Shown here: positions 1 to 12,726 of the stretch, one piece after another | How positions within the stretch are numbered: position 1 is the first letter of the stretch | Layout of the letters: each line of letters starts with the position of its first letter | Source: Ramlibacter monticola | GTDB lineage: Bacteria; Pseudomonadota; Gammaproteobacteria; Burkholderiales; Burkholderiaceae_C | NCBI RefSeq assembly: GCF_016722785.1 | Contig: NZ_JAEQNE010000006.1 | Location: 1 to 64,000, forward strand | DNA length: 64,000 bases | Direction: 5' to 3' | Translations under genes and position numbers: made by a program | The notes under the pieces: generated by a model | Told to the model about the DNA's origin: nothing | Database searches by the model: none | Seen by the model: the letters and a program-made list of their open reading frames with translations, nothing else

Positions 1-1
1 C

Positions 2-1084
2 TTCACCTCGGCATACACGCTAAGTGTCACGTTGGAGAACCTCACCTACGTCGGCACGGGCGACTTCACCGGCACCGGCAACGCAGCGGCCAACGTCATC
101 ACCGGCGGCGCCGGGAACGACACGTTGCGCGGCGGCACCGGCAACGACACGATCCACGGCGGCGACGGTGACGACACGATCGCCTATGCGTTTGGCGACG
201 GCACGGATGTCCTCGACGGCGGGCTGGGACTCGATACCCTCGACATCCTCGGCACCGCTGCGGCCAACACCGTCAATGCCGTGGTCTCGGGGACGGCTCT
301 CACCAGTGTCATGGGGCTCACGCCCGGGGGCATCGAGCGCATCACGCTCGACCTGCTCGCCGGCGTCGACTCCCTGAGCTATGGCAGCACCACGAGCGCC
401 GTGACGGTGGACCTGGGCGCGGGCACCGCCTCGGGCTTCACGTCGATCGCCAACATCGAGAACGTGGTCGGCGGCTCCGGCAACGACACGCTGGCGGACA
501 AGGCGGGCGTCACCAACATGCTGACCGGGGGCGGCGGCAACGACACCTACTTCGTGCACGACACAGCCGACGTGGTGATCGAAGCCGCGGGCGGTGGCAC
601 CGACGAAGTGCGCTCGTTCGCCAACACCTACGCGCTCGCCAATGCCAATGTAGAGAACCTGACCTTCGTGGGCGCCGGGAACTTCACGGGGACCGGCAAC
701 GCCTCGGCCAACACGATCACCGGCGGCGCAGGCAGCGACACGCTCTCGGGTGGCGGCGGCAACGACGTGCTGCGCGGCGGGGCCGGCAACGACGCCCTGA
801 CCGGCGGTGCCGGATTCGACGTGTTCGTCTTCGCGCCTTCCTTCGGCGCGGACACGGTCGCCGACTTCGACGCCAATCCGGCCTCCGGTGGCCAGGACGA
901 GATCGACCTCGTGGCGCTGGGCATCACGAATTTCGCCGCCCAGGTGCACATCGACGTCGGCAGCTTCGGTGGCGATGCAGTTCTCGACACGCGGGTGACC
1001 ATCGGCGCCGAGATCATCACGCTGTTCAGCGTCACCGGCGTGGGCGCCAACGTCGTGACCCAAGACGACTTCATCCTGAGTTGA
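2..1084 (+). CDS. RTX calcium-binding repeat protein, C-terminal part (5' end outside window)
   Basis: The frame is open from the first bases, so this is the last ~360 residues of a larger secreted protein. Gly/Asp-rich nonapeptide repeats of the GGxGxDxLx type (e.g. GGAGNDTLRGGTGNDTIHGG), the calcium-binding beta-roll of RTX proteins, occur in three blocks near bases 100-180, 470-555 and 720-830. A spacer motif, ENLT(Y/F)VGxGxFTGTGN, appears at about 35-80 and again at about 653-700. A repeat-free tail ending in DFILS fits the uncleaved C-terminal signal read by type I exporters, which are encoded just downstream. The N-terminal effector part is missing, so enzyme, adhesin or S-layer roles cannot be told apart. 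Confidence 0.85.
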   Translation, partial: FTSAYTLSVTLENLTYVGTGDFTGTGNAAANVITGGAGNDTLRGGTGNDTIHGGDGDDTIAYAFGDGTDVLDGGLGLDTLDILGTAAANTVNAVVSGTALTSVMGLTPGGIERITLDLLAGVDSLSYGSTTSAVTVDLGAGTASGFTSIANIENVVGGSGNDTLADKAGVTNMLTGGGGNDTYFVHDTADVVIEAAGGGTDEVRSFANTYALANANVENLTFVGAGNFTGTGNASANTITGGAGSDTLSGGGGNDVLRGGAGNDALTGGAGFDVFVFAPSFGADTVADFDANPASGGQDEIDLVALGITNFAAQVHIDVGSFGGDAVLDTRVTIGAEIITLFSVTGVGANVVTQDDFILS

Positions 1085-1155
1085 GGGACGGAGGCCCCGG
1101 GCCGGCAGGCGTCGGCCCGGGGTCGGGCAGGAGCATTCAATCCGAAGGAGCAATC

Positions 1156-1290
1156 ATGGCCGACGAACAGCAGAAGACTCCCGAGCCTTCCTCCGCCCGC
1201 GCGCAGGTGGGCAGCCAGCCTGGCAACCGCCAGCCCGAAAGGCGTTCAGTCGCCGACCCGCGCGCGGTGGCGGCCACGGTGGCCCGATGA
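1156..1290 (+). CDS. small hydrophilic protein between RTX gene and exporter
   Basis: A 44-residue frame with a good ribosome binding site (GAAGGAG, 5 nt upstream of the ATG). Its stop overlaps the ATG of the exporter ATPase (ATGA at 1287-1290), suggesting translational coupling. The product (MADEQQKTPEPSS...) is rich in Pro, Gln, Ser and Arg and has no hydrophobic segment, so it is probably disordered. No family is recognised. It may be a real small protein of the secretion operon or simply a coupling ORF. The ribosome binding site and the stop/start overlap are the main support. Confidence 0.5.
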   Translation: MADEQQKTPEPSSARAQVGSQPGNRQPERRSVADPRAVAATVAR

Positions 1291-2966
1291 AACCGCTGTG
1301 GAGTGAACTGCGGCCGCTGCTCGCCTGCATCGCGGCGTTCTCGCTGGTCATCAACGTGCTGTTCCTGGTGCCGGCGTTCTTCACGCTGCAGGTGTTCGAC
1401 CGGGTGATCTCGGCGCACAGCCCGGAAACGCTGGTGGTGCTGCTCGCCGGCACCGGCGTGGCGCTGCTGATCCTGCTGCTGCTCGACTACGTGCGCACGC
1501 GGTTGCAGAACGTGATCGGCAACCTGGTCGACGAGCAGCTGTCGCCGCCCGTGGTCCAGGCCGTCGTGGCGCGCGCGGCCCGGGCGCCCGGCGCCACCCG
1601 CATCGACGGCGTGCGCGACGTGGCGGCGCTGCGTGCCATGTTCGCCGCCAACGGCCTGATCGCCCTCTTCGACACCCCCTGGGTGTTCGTCTACGTGGCC
1701 GTCATCTGGATGTTCCATCCGGCGCTGGGCATCGGCGCGGCGCTGGCGGCGCTCCTGATGCTCACGCTGGCCTGGCTCAACGACCGCCTCAGCCGAAGCG
1801 CGCTGGAGAACCTGCAGAAGGAAGGCCGCCGCGCCTCCCACTACGTGGAGAGTTCGCTGCGCAACGCCGAAGTGCTGCAGGCCCTGGGCATGACGCAGCG
1901 CCTGCTGGCGCGCTGGCGCGGCCAGCAGAACCGGATCGTCGGCCTGCAGACCCGCGCCAGCCGCCTCACGGTGGCCTTCACCGCGGCGACCAAGACGGTG
2001 CGCCAGGCCATCCAGATCCTGATGCTGTCCCTGGGCGCGTACCTCGTCCTGAGCCAGGAGGCCTCCGGCGGCATCATGATCGCCACCAGCATCCTGCTCG
2101 GGAAGGCGGTGCAGCCGGTCGAACAGCTGGTGGCCAGCTGGCGCGTGCTGATCGAGGCGCGCGCGGCCTACGGGCGGCTGGCGGAACTCTCGAAGGATTT
2201 CGATGCGGGCGATCCGCGCCTGACCCTGCCCGCGCCGGAGGGCCGGCTGGCCGCCGAGAGCCTCTCGTACCGTCCCGTCGGGACCGAGACCCTGGTGCTC
2301 TCGAACATCGCCTTCGCGCTGGCGCCGGGCGAAGCCCTGGCCATCGTCGGCCCGAGCGCCGCGGGCAAGTCCACCCTCGCCCGCCTGCTCACCGGCGTGT
2401 GGGCGCCCAGCAGCGGGCGGGTGCGACTCGATGGCGTCGACGTGGCCTACTGGCCTCGCGAGCAGCTCGGACCGCACATCGGCTACGTGCCGCAGGACGT
2501 GGAGCTGTTCGACGGCACGGTGGCCGACAACATCGCGCGGCTGGACAAGGTGGAATCCGAGGCCGTCGTCGACGCCGCCCAGCGCGCCAACGCGCACGAG
2601 ATGATCCTGACCCTGCCACAGGGCTACGACACGCCGGTCGGCGAACAGGGATCGCGGCTGTCGCCGGGGCAGCGCCAGCGTGTCGCCCTCGCCCGCGCCC
2701 TCTACGGCAAGCCGCAGCTGGTGGTGCTGGACGAGCCGAACTCCAACCTCGACGGCGCCGGCGAGGTGGCGCTGGCGCACGCGATGGGCGCCCTGCGCGA
2801 AGCCGGGGTGACGACGGTCGTCATCACGCACCGGCCGTCGCTGATCGCGCACGTCGACAAGATCATGGTGCTGGGTTCCGGACGCATTCAGCAGTTCGGC
2901 CCGGCCAGCGAAGTGATGAAGGAAATGCAACGCCAGGCCCAGGCCGCCATGGCCAGGGCCGCCTGA
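1287..2966 (+). CDS. type I secretion system permease/ATPase (PrtD-like ABC exporter)
   Basis: Inner-membrane ABC half-transporter that powers one-step export of RTX proteins. The ~300-residue N-terminal membrane domain starts with hydrophobic helices at about 10-35 and 48-68. The nucleotide-binding domain has Walker A GPSAAGKS near residue 355, signature LSPGQRQ near 456 (Pro replaces the usual Gly of LSGGQ), Walker B LVVLDEP near 478 and an ITHR switch region near 511. At 559 aa it has the PrtD-type length and no N-terminal peptidase-like domain. It lies between the RTX gene and the adaptor gene, so the upstream RTX protein is the probable cargo. Confidence 0.93.
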   Translation: MKPLWSELRPLLACIAAFSLVINVLFLVPAFFTLQVFDRVISAHSPETLVVLLAGTGVALLILLLLDYVRTRLQNVIGNLVDEQLSPPVVQAVVARAARAPGATRIDGVRDVAALRAMFAANGLIALFDTPWVFVYVAVIWMFHPALGIGAALAALLMLTLAWLNDRLSRSALENLQKEGRRASHYVESSLRNAEVLQALGMTQRLLARWRGQQNRIVGLQTRASRLTVAFTAATKTVRQAIQILMLSLGAYLVLSQEASGGIMIATSILLGKAVQPVEQLVASWRVLIEARAAYGRLAELSKDFDAGDPRLTLPAPEGRLAAESLSYRPVGTETLVLSNIAFALAPGEALAIVGPSAAGKSTLARLLTGVWAPSSGRVRLDGVDVAYWPREQLGPHIGYVPQDVELFDGTVADNIARLDKVESEAVVDAAQRANAHEMILTLPQGYDTPVGEQGSRLSPGQRQRVALARALYGKPQLVVLDEPNSNLDGAGEVALAHAMGALREAGVTTVVITHRPSLIAHVDKIMVLGSGRIQQFGPASEVMKEMQRQAQAAMARAA

Positions 2967-2981
2967 ACGACGGAGGGCATC

Positions 2982-4322
2982 ATGAACACCCCGACACTCC
3001 CCGTGCCGCCCGGCGCCCGCCGCGGCCTCAGCCAGCAGCACGCCGCCGCGCGGCTCGTGCGCGCCGGTTGCTGGATCATCGTCGGCGCGGTGCTGCCCAT
3101 CGGCTTGTGGATGACACAGGCCCCGCTGGCCATGGCGGTGGTGGCGCCCGCCGTGGTGAAGGTGGACCTGAATCGCCGTCCGGTGCAGCACCTCGAAGGC
3201 GGCACCGTGCGCGAGGTGCTGGTGCGCGACGGCCAACACGTGAACGCCGGCGAGCCCGTGCTGATCCTCGGGGACGTCCGGGTCGATGCCGAACGCAACC
3301 GCCTCGACTACCGAGTGCAGGTGGAACGCGCGGCCATGGCACGCCTGGAAGCCGAACAGGCGGTGGCGCCCGCGCTGCAGTTCCCCGCCGACCTGCTGCA
3401 GGCGGCCAGGCAGGACCCGCGCATCGAGCACGCGCTGGCCAAGGAAGCGGCGCTGTTCCGCGCCCAGCGCCATTCCCTCGACAGCGGCACCATCCTGATG
3501 GGCGCGCAGCGCGAGCGCGTGGAGCACGAGATCGAGGCCGTGCGCGCACAGATCGCGCAGGCGCGCCAGTCGCTGGAGCTGCAGCGCTCCGACCTGGAAA
3601 ACAACCGCCGCCTCGTCGACCAGGGCTTCGTCTCCGCGAGCCGCATCTCCCAGCTCGAAGCCACCGTGATGGACTACGCGTCCAAGCTGGAGGAACGCCG
3701 CGGCGAGCTCGCCCGCGCGCAGCAGCGGCTGGTGGAGATTGACCTGAGGATCCAGACCACCCGCAACGACTACGTCAAGGTGGCCAGCGACCAGCTGAAA
3801 GCCACGACGCAGCAGTTCGGCGAGATCGAACAGGAGCGGCGCAAGTCCGACGACGCGGCGCGGCGGCAGGTCGTCGTGGCGCCCGCCGGCGGCGAGATCA
3901 TCGACCTCAAGTACACCTCGCCCGGTGCCGTCGTGGCTGCCGGCGACACCATCGCCGGCATCGTGCCGCACGACACGCAACTCGTGGTGGAGGCCCGCGT
4001 GCGGCCCGAGGACATCGCCAACGTGCACCTGCAGCAGCGCGCGCGCATCAAGTTCATGGCGCTGAAGTACCGCAACACCACGATGGTGACCGGCCAGGTC
4101 ACCTACGTCTCCGGCGACCGCCTCACCGACCGCCAGAACGGCCAGCCGTACTACACCGCGCTGATCCTCGCCGATGCCGGCGCGCTCGCCTCCATCGGCG
4201 ACTTCAAGCTGCAGGCGGGCATGCCCGCCGAGGTCTACATCGAAGGCAGCCGCCAGACGGCGCTGCAGTACCTCGTCGAGCCGGTCGCCACCACCCTGCG
4301 ACGCGCCGGCCGGCAAATGTGA
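2982..4322 (+). CDS. HlyD-family periplasmic adaptor of the type I secretion system
   Basis: Membrane fusion protein that would link the ABC exporter to an outer-membrane TolC-type channel. Residues ~25-50 form one membrane anchor. A lipoyl-like half motif (HLEGGTVREVLVRDGQ) lies near 67-82, a long Gln/Glu/Arg-rich coiled coil covers ~110-300, and the second lipoyl half (VVVAPAGGEIIDLKYTSPG) is near 300. A beta-barrel region follows to residue 446. It starts 15 bases after the ATPase stop with a GGAGG site, so the two are co-transcribed. No TolC-like gene follows, so the channel must come from another locus. Confidence 0.92.
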   Translation: MNTPTLPVPPGARRGLSQQHAAARLVRAGCWIIVGAVLPIGLWMTQAPLAMAVVAPAVVKVDLNRRPVQHLEGGTVREVLVRDGQHVNAGEPVLILGDVRVDAERNRLDYRVQVERAAMARLEAEQAVAPALQFPADLLQAARQDPRIEHALAKEAALFRAQRHSLDSGTILMGAQRERVEHEIEAVRAQIAQARQSLELQRSDLENNRRLVDQGFVSASRISQLEATVMDYASKLEERRGELARAQQRLVEIDLRIQTTRNDYVKVASDQLKATTQQFGEIEQERRKSDDAARRQVVVAPAGGEIIDLKYTSPGAVVAAGDTIAGIVPHDTQLVVEARVRPEDIANVHLQQRARIKFMALKYRNTTMVTGQVTYVSGDRLTDRQNGQPYYTALILADAGALASIGDFKLQAGMPAEVYIEGSRQTALQYLVEPVATTLRRAGRQM

Positions 4323-4357
4323 ACGCCGGCAGGGGCATTTCTTGCAGGAGGCCGCAC

Positions 4358-4648
4358 ATGAACATGCGCACCCTGGAACTGCTGGGCGCGGGCGCCGTCG
4401 CGCTGTGGGGCATGGCCGACGCCCTGATGAACGAGCCCGAATGGCAGCACGCCAGCGCCGCCTGCCGCCGCGACGCCCTGCCTCCGCTGGAATTCCGCTC
4501 AAACGCGGAGGCGGTGCCGCCGCCGGTTCAGCCCTTGAGGCCGATGCCGACCAGGAAGGTCTCCGAGGACTTGTCGCGGGAGGCCTTCGGCTTCAGCGGC
4601 TTGACGATCCGGAACCGCTCCTTGAACAGCTTGACGAGCTGGCTGTAG
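4358..4648 (+). CDS. small hypothetical protein overlapping the rlmE 3' end
   Basis: ATG at 4358 has a strong GCAGGAGG site 7 nt upstream. The first ~50 residues ([28 protein letters not shown]) look like a genuine short membrane-anchored N-terminus: a hydrophobic stretch, then a polar region. The frame then runs ~120 bases antisense into rlmE, where the sequence is probably dictated by that gene. Either a short protein is real with a convergent overlap, or this is the start of a third secretion-operon gene cut off at the junction with rlmE. No family recognised. Confidence 0.35.
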   Translation: MNMRTLELLGAGAVALWGMADALMNEPEWQHASAACRRDALPPLEFRSNAEAVPPPVQPLRPMPTRKVSEDLSREAFGFSGLTIRNRSLNSLTSWL

Positions 4649-5184
4649 CCGCTGCCGTGGAACACCTTGCACACGAGGGCCCCCTCGGGCTTGAGGTGCG
4701 CGCCGGCGAAGTCCACGGCCAGTTCGACCAGGTGAGAGATGCGCGCGGAGTCCGAGGACGGAATGCCCGACAGGTTGGGCGCCATGTCCGAGACGACCAC
4801 GTCGGCCTTGCGGCCGGCCAGCAGCTTGTCGAGCTCGGCGGCCGGTTCGGGCTCGCGGAAGTCGCCCTGCACGAAGGTGACGCCCTCGATCGGCTCCATC
4901 GGCAGGATGTCGAGCGCCAGGATCTGCCCTGCGAGCACGCCGGCGGCCGCACCCTCGGGCGCGAGCCTGCGGCGCACGTACTGGCTCCATGCGCCGGGCG
5001 TGGAACCCAGGTCCACGACGAGGTGGCCGGGCTTGATCAGGCCCAGGCTCTCGTCGATCTCCTTGAGCTTGTAGGCGGCGCGGGCGCGGTAGCCCTCTTT
5101 CTGCGCCAGCTTGACGTAGGGGTCGTTCAGGTGGTCGTTGAGCCACGCCTTGTTGACCTTCTTGCTCTTGGTTCGGACTTTCAT
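4528..5184 (-). CDS. rlmE: 23S rRNA (uridine-2552 2'-O) methyltransferase RlmE (FtsJ)
   Basis: SAM-dependent 2'-O-methyltransferase acting on U2552 of 23S rRNA late in 50S assembly. At 218 aa it has the usual length. Seen: the N-terminal basic start [15 protein letters not shown], the SAM motif [13 protein letters not shown], and the K-D-K-E catalytic set in [25 protein letters not shown] and SSETFLVG. It is divergent from yhbY with 22 bases between starts, the common proteobacterial arrangement. In many relatives ftsH and folP follow; here the convergent secretion genes sit downstream instead. Confidence 0.97.
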   Translation of the reverse strand: MKVRTKSKKVNKAWLNDHLNDPYVKLAQKEGYRARAAYKLKEIDESLGLIKPGHLVVDLGSTPGAWSQYVRRRLAPEGAAAGVLAGQILALDILPMEPIEGVTFVQGDFREPEPAAELDKLLAGRKADVVVSDMAPNLSGIPSSDSARISHLVELAVDFAGAHLKPEGALVCKVFHGSGYSQLVKLFKERFRIVKPLKPKASRDKSSETFLVGIGLKG

Positions 5185-5194
5185 GTATGCGTCG

Positions 5195-5200
5195 GATAAT
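5195..5200 (+). promoter_or_regulatory. candidate -10 box (GATAAT) of yhbY, implying a leaderless start
   Basis: GATAAT (5 of 6 bases of TATAAT) ends 6 bases before the yhbY ATG at 5207, so transcription would begin at or next to the start codon. A weak -35, TTCGGA at 5172-5177, lies 17 bases upstream. There is no Shine-Dalgarno sequence at a workable distance. The whole promoter sits in the 22-base divergent gap plus the 5' end of rlmE. Confidence 0.45.
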
Positions 5201-5206
5201 ACGGGG

Positions 5207-5680
5207 ATGCCAGCGATTCAACTGAGTGTGGCCGAGCGCAAGGCGCATCGGGCCGAAGCCCATCACCTCGATCCGGTGGTGATGGTCGGCAACGACGGCC
5301 TGACCGCCGCCGTCGTCAAGGAAACCAATGCGGCGCTGAACGCCCACGGGCTGATCAAGGTGCGCGTGCTCGGCGACGACCGCGAACAACGGGAAGCCAT
5401 GTACCAGCAGCTGGCCGACCAGCTCAATGCCGCGCCGATCCAGCACATCGGCAAGCTGCTGGTGCTGTGGCGTCCGAAGCCGAAGAAGGCCAAGACCGAG
5501 GACGAGGACCGCAAGCCCGGCCCGCGCGAATTCAAGGTCGTCAAGAACTCCAGCCGGGGCGGCCAGCGGCCGGAGGTCAAGCGCGTGCGCGTGCTGGGCA
5601 ACCAGCGCCTCACCCCCGGGGGGATGGTCAAGAAGGCGAAACCCAAGCAGAAGTCGGTCAAGAAGACCCGCGCGGAATAG
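5207..5680 (+). CDS. yhbY: YhbY family RNA-binding (CRM domain) protein
   Basis: Small ribosome-assembly factor of the CRS1/YhbY family that binds pre-50S particles. Residues 1-95 form the single CRM domain with the GxxG-type loop (VMVGNDGLT near 24-32) and the HGLIKVRV strand. The family is usually ~97 aa; here a Lys/Arg-rich tail of about 60 residues follows, which suggests extra RNA contact. The start at [12 protein letters not shown] matches the family N-terminus; an in-frame ATG 69 bases upstream lies inside rlmE and is unlikely. The last 23 bases overlap the convergent DUF4149 gene. Confidence 0.93.
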   Translation: MPAIQLSVAERKAHRAEAHHLDPVVMVGNDGLTAAVVKETNAALNAHGLIKVRVLGDDREQREAMYQQLADQLNAAPIQHIGKLLVLWRPKPKKAKTEDEDRKPGPREFKVVKNSSRGGQRPEVKRVRVLGNQRLTPGGMVKKAKPKQKSVKKTRAE

Positions 5681-6110
5681 CCGCCTCCGCGGGGGTGGCG
5701 GGAGCCGACACCTTCCACAGCACCACGAGCGCGCACAGCCACTGGGCGACATAGAGGGCCGACCCGAAGCTGTGCCAGACCGCCAGGTTCTGCCGCGCGA
5801 CGATGCGCGGCGCCACCGCGAATTCCTGCACCAGCGCGCACAGCATCCCCAGCAGCACATAGGCCACCGCGCCGCGCGCCCAGCCCATGGTCGCGGTGCC
5901 TTCCGGGTCCCGCGCGCCCATCAGCACCACGATGCCGCACACGAGGCTCAGCCAGGACTGCGCCTCGAACAGCCGGCCGGCCAGCTGGCCGGCCAGCGCC
6001 GCCGAAGGCGCGTTGCGGAACAGCAGCGGCACGGCAAGGAACCCGATCGCGCCCAGGCTGCCCCACCAGAGGGCCGCCGCGAGCAGCGTCAGGCGCGCCT
6101 TCCAGTGCAC
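5658..6110 (-). CDS. DUF4149 domain integral membrane protein
   Basis: A 150-residue protein with four hydrophobic segments (about residues 5-28, 48-66, 77-98 and 118-136), matching the DUF4149 family of unknown function. The start is GTG at 6110, two bases downstream of the greA stop, so it is translated from the greA message. The 3' end overlaps the convergent yhbY by 23 bases. Function unknown; the link to greA is positional and common in this bacterial group. Confidence 0.8.
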   Translation of the reverse strand: MHWKARLTLLAAALWWGSLGAIGFLAVPLLFRNAPSAALAGQLAGRLFEAQSWLSLVCGIVVLMGARDPEGTATMGWARGAVAYVLLGMLCALVQEFAVAPRIVARQNLAVWHSFGSALYVAQWLCALVVLWKVSAPATPAEAAIPRGSS

Positions 6111-6112
6111 GG

Positions 6113-6589
6113 TCAGAGGTAGTGGACCGCGACGATCTCGTAGCGGCGCAGGCCGCCGGGCGCCTGCACTTCGGCCGTGTCGCCCTCCTCCTTGCCGATC
6201 AGCGCGCGGGCGATCGGACTGGAGATGTTGATCAGGCCCTGCTTCAGGTCGGCCTCGTCCTCGCCCACGATCTGGTACTTGACCGTGGCGCCGCTGTCCT
6301 CGTCTTCGAGTTCGACGGTGGCGCCGAACACGATGCGGCCGCCGGCGTCCAGGCTGGACGGGTCGATGACCTGGGCCGCGGCCAGCTTGCCCTCGAGCTC
6401 GCGGATGCGGCCCTCGATGAAGCCCTGGCGGTCCTTGGCGGCGTCGTATTCCGCGTTCTCGGACAGGTCGCCCTGGGCCCGCGCCTCGGCGATGGCGGTG
6501 ATCACGGCCGGGCGGTCGACCGTCTTCAGGCGGTGCAGTTCGGCCTTGAGCTTCTCCGCGCCGCGAATGGTGATGGGGATGGTGGCCAT
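6113..6589 (-). CDS. greA: transcription elongation factor GreA
   Basis: Binds the RNA polymerase secondary channel and stimulates cleavage of backtracked transcripts. The 158-aa length is standard. The N-terminal coiled coil carries the acidic tip segment ([13 protein letters not shown] near 38-50), and the C-terminal FKBP-like globular domain includes [16 protein letters not shown]. Start [14 protein letters not shown] at 6589 has a CGGAG site and matches family N-termini; an upstream TTG-type extension is rejected. It lies downstream of carB, separated by about 100 bases with two hairpins, as in many Burkholderiales. Confidence 0.97.
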   Translation of the reverse strand: MATIPITIRGAEKLKAELHRLKTVDRPAVITAIAEARAQGDLSENAEYDAAKDRQGFIEGRIRELEGKLAAAQVIDPSSLDAGGRIVFGATVELEDEDSGATVKYQIVGEDEADLKQGLINISSPIARALIGKEEGDTAEVQAPGGLRRYEIVAVHYL

Positions 6590-6609
6590 CTGGACTCCGT
6601 ACAAAGCGA

Positions 6610-6637
6610 AACCGCCGAACGTTGCCGCCCGGCGGTT
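6610..6637 (-). other. hairpin in the greA 5' leader
   Basis: An 8-bp perfect stem (bases 6610-6617 with 6630-6637, AACCGCCG/CGGCGGTT) with a 12-base loop, 20 bases upstream of the greA start on the transcribed minus strand. No T-run follows in the minus direction, so it is not a classical terminator. It may protect or modulate the greA message. Confidence 0.4.
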
Positions 6638-6650
6638 CTGTAATGACTAC

Positions 6651-6676
6651 TGGCCCCGATTATAAAACCGGGGCCA
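6651..6676 (-). promoter_or_regulatory. carB-greA intergenic hairpin with a TATAAT in its loop
   Basis: An 8-bp GC-rich stem (TGGCCCCG/CGGGGCCA) encloses a 10-base AT-rich loop just after the carB stop. In the minus direction the loop reads GTTTTATAAT, containing a perfect -10 hexamer at 6659-6664. Either this is a 3' stabilising hairpin for the carAB message, or the loop is the -10 of an internal greA promoter (only a weak TGAGCA -35 at 18-base spacing). In the plus direction a TTTT follows the stem, but no plus-strand gene needs it. Confidence 0.4.
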
Positions 6677-6685
6677 TTTTCGTGC

Positions 6686-9958
<3,273 letters not shown>

Positions 9959-9961
9959 GTC

Positions 9962-11131
<1,170 letters not shown>

Positions 11132-11170
11132 TGGGTTCTCCGGATGGTTACGGCACGCCCAGAACGCATG

Positions 11171-11187
11171 TCGAGAGGGGCTCTCGA
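11171..11187 (-). other. carA leader hairpin
   Basis: TCGAGAG/CTCTCGA, a perfect 7-bp stem with a 3-base loop, about 40 bases upstream of the carA start in the transcribed leader. It is not followed by a T-run, so it is not an obvious attenuator terminator. It could shape the carA leader RNA; no pyrimidine-sensing element is recognised. Confidence 0.35.
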
Positions 11188-11251
11188 TGCTGCTTTTGTC
11201 GGGGGAGAGGCTGATGCGCTACGGGCGTGGGGGGTTTTGGAAAAGCCTCTG

Positions 11252-11257
11252 ATTATA
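11252..11257 (-). promoter_or_regulatory. carA promoter -10 (TATAAT)
   Basis: A perfect TATAAT on the minus strand, in the only non-coding stretch between the SpoU methyltransferase gene and carA. The predicted start near 11245 gives a leader of about 115 nt. The -35 region at 17-base spacing is G-rich and poor, so an activator or an upstream element may help. Confidence 0.5.
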
Positions 11258-11273
11258 GCCCGACGAAAGGTTT

Positions 11274-11290
11274 CCCCCCGACCTGGGGGG
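11274..11290 (-). terminator. hairpin after the lpx-rnhB-methyltransferase operon
   Basis: C6/G6 stem with a 5-base loop, 7 bases after the methyltransferase stop on the minus strand. It is followed by AAACCTTT rather than a clean T-run, so termination strength is uncertain. It also abuts the -35 region of the carA promoter. Confidence 0.4.
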
Positions 11291-11296
11291 TGACAC

Positions 11297-12070
11297 CTAG
11301 CGCCCCGCGGCGCTCGCATGCAGGCAGATCGCCGCCGCCGCCGCCACGTTCAGCGACTCCTCGCCCCCCGGCTGCACGATCCGCACGAAGTGCGCCGCCC
11401 GCTCGGCCAGCGCGGCGCCGACCCCCTGCCCCTCGTGCCCGAACACCCAGGCGCAGGGCCACGGCAGAGCCGCCTTGTGCAAGTAGTCCCCCTGGTGCGA
11501 ACTGGTGGCCAGCAGGGGCACCTTCAGCTTCTCCAGCGCGGCGGGGTCCAGCCCTTCGACCAGCCGCAGGCCGAAATGCGCGCCCATGCCCGCCCGCAGC
11601 ACCTTGGGACTCCACAGCGCCGCCGTGCCCTTCATCGCCAGCACCTGGCCGAAGCCGAAGGCGCCCGCGCTGCGCAGGATGGTCCCGACGTTGCCGGCAT
11701 CCTGCAGCCCGTCCAGGACCACGGAAGGCGCGTCGGCCTGCAGCGCCGGCTGCGCCGGCAGCGGCAGCACGAAGCCCATGCGCGCCGGCGACTCCAATCC
11801 GCTGATCGAGGCGAACAGGCCGTCCTCGATGGCCACCGCCTTGCCGCCCGCGTCGGCCCACTGGTGGCCGGCGCTGTCCCAGTACGAGGCCTGGAACACG
11901 GCATGGGTGGGATGCAGCCCGCGCTGCAGGGCGGCGCGGCACAGGTGGTCGCCTTCCAGCCAGACCCGGCCCTGCTTGCGGTAGGCGGTGCTGTCCTGCG
12001 CCAGCCGCCGCAGGTCCTTGAGCAGCGGGTTGTCGCGGGAGGAAACGAATTGCGGGCCGGCGGAGGTCAC
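11297..12070 (-). CDS. TrmH/SpoU-family RNA 2'-O-methyltransferase
   Basis: SPOUT-class methyltransferase acting on rRNA or tRNA ribose. The 257-aa protein has an N-terminal substrate-binding domain ([15 protein letters not shown]) and the three SpoU motifs: [20 protein letters not shown] near 120-140, [10 protein letters not shown] near 208, and [17 protein letters not shown] near 230-247. The chosen start is GTG at 12070, which overlaps the rnhB stop (GTGA), giving coupling and the expected domain start. The exact target base cannot be told from sequence; RlmB or TsnR-like roles are both possible. Confidence 0.88.
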   Translation of the reverse strand: MTSAGPQFVSSRDNPLLKDLRRLAQDSTAYRKQGRVWLEGDHLCRAALQRGLHPTHAVFQASYWDSAGHQWADAGGKAVAIEDGLFASISGLESPARMGFVLPLPAQPALQADAPSVVLDGLQDAGNVGTILRSAGAFGFGQVLAMKGTAALWSPKVLRAGMGAHFGLRLVEGLDPAALEKLKVPLLATSSHQGDYLHKAALPWPCAWVFGHEGQGVGAALAERAAHFVRIVQPGGEESLNVAAAAAICLHASAAGR

Positions 12071-12726
12071 TGGGCCTGCACCGACACGGTGGCGCCCTCG
12101 ACCGTCTCGATCCAGGCGGCCACCGGCGCGAAGTGGCGGCGATGGTGGACGCACGGCCCGTGCACCCGCAGCGCCTCCAGGTGCTCCGGCGTGCTGTAGC
12201 CCTTGTGCGCGGCGAAGCCGTACTGCGGGAAGGCCTCGTGCAGTTCCAGCAGCATGCGGTCGCGGGTGACCTTGGCGATGATGGAGGCGGCGGAGATCGA
12301 CTTGACCTTGGCGTCGCCGTCGACGATCGCTTCGGACAGGATGTCCAGCCTGGGCAGCCGGTTGCCATCCACCAGCACCTTCACGGGCTTGAGCCGCAGG
12401 CCCTCCACCGCGCGCTGCATCGCCAGCATGGTCGCGTGGAGGATGTTCAGTTCGTCGATCTCCGGCACGCTGGCCATGCCGACCGAGCAGCACAGCGCCT
12501 TCTCGCGGATCTTGTCGTACAGCTTGTCGCGCTGCAGCGGCGTCAGCACCTTGGAGTCGTTCAGGCCCAGGATGCGCTTGCCGTCGTCGAGGATCACGGC
12601 GGCGGCCACCACGGGCCCGGCCAGCGGGCCGCGGCCGGCCTCGTCCACGCCGGCCCGCAGGCCGACCGGATCCCAGGCGAGCGGCTTCTGCTTCGGCTCA
12701 GGCCGCGAGGACTTTTTCGATGGCAT
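12067..12726 (-). CDS. rnhB: ribonuclease HII
   Basis: Endonuclease that cuts the RNA strand of RNA-DNA hybrids and single ribonucleotides in DNA. Seen: the active-site start [19 protein letters not shown], the second acidic region [11 protein letters not shown], and [14 protein letters not shown]. Start [12 protein letters not shown] at 12726 overlaps lpxB by 29 bases; a longer frame inside lpxB is not needed. The lysine/proline-rich N-terminal ~18 residues are an extension. Last lipid-A cluster member before the methyltransferase gene. Confidence 0.96.
   Translation of the reverse strand: MPSKKSSRPEPKQKPLAWDPVGLRAGVDEAGRGPLAGPVVAAAVILDDGKRILGLNDSKVLTPLQRDKLYDKIREKALCCSVGMASVPEIDELNILHATMLAMQRAVEGLRLKPVKVLVDGNRLPRLDILSEAIVDGDAKVKSISAASIIAKVTRDRMLLELHEAFPQYGFAAHKGYSTPEHLEALRVHGPCVHHRRHFAPVAAWIETVEGATVSVQAQ

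Noticed and set aside
1..4650. RTX/secretion block as a genomic island
   Set aside because: No integrase, insertion sequence, att repeats or obvious composition shift is visible; only the neighbour order hints at rearrangement.
6651..6683. Intrinsic terminator on the plus strand (hairpin followed by TTTT)
   Set aside because: No plus-strand gene ends near it; the last plus gene, yhbY, ends about 970 bases earlier with greA and DUF4149 between.
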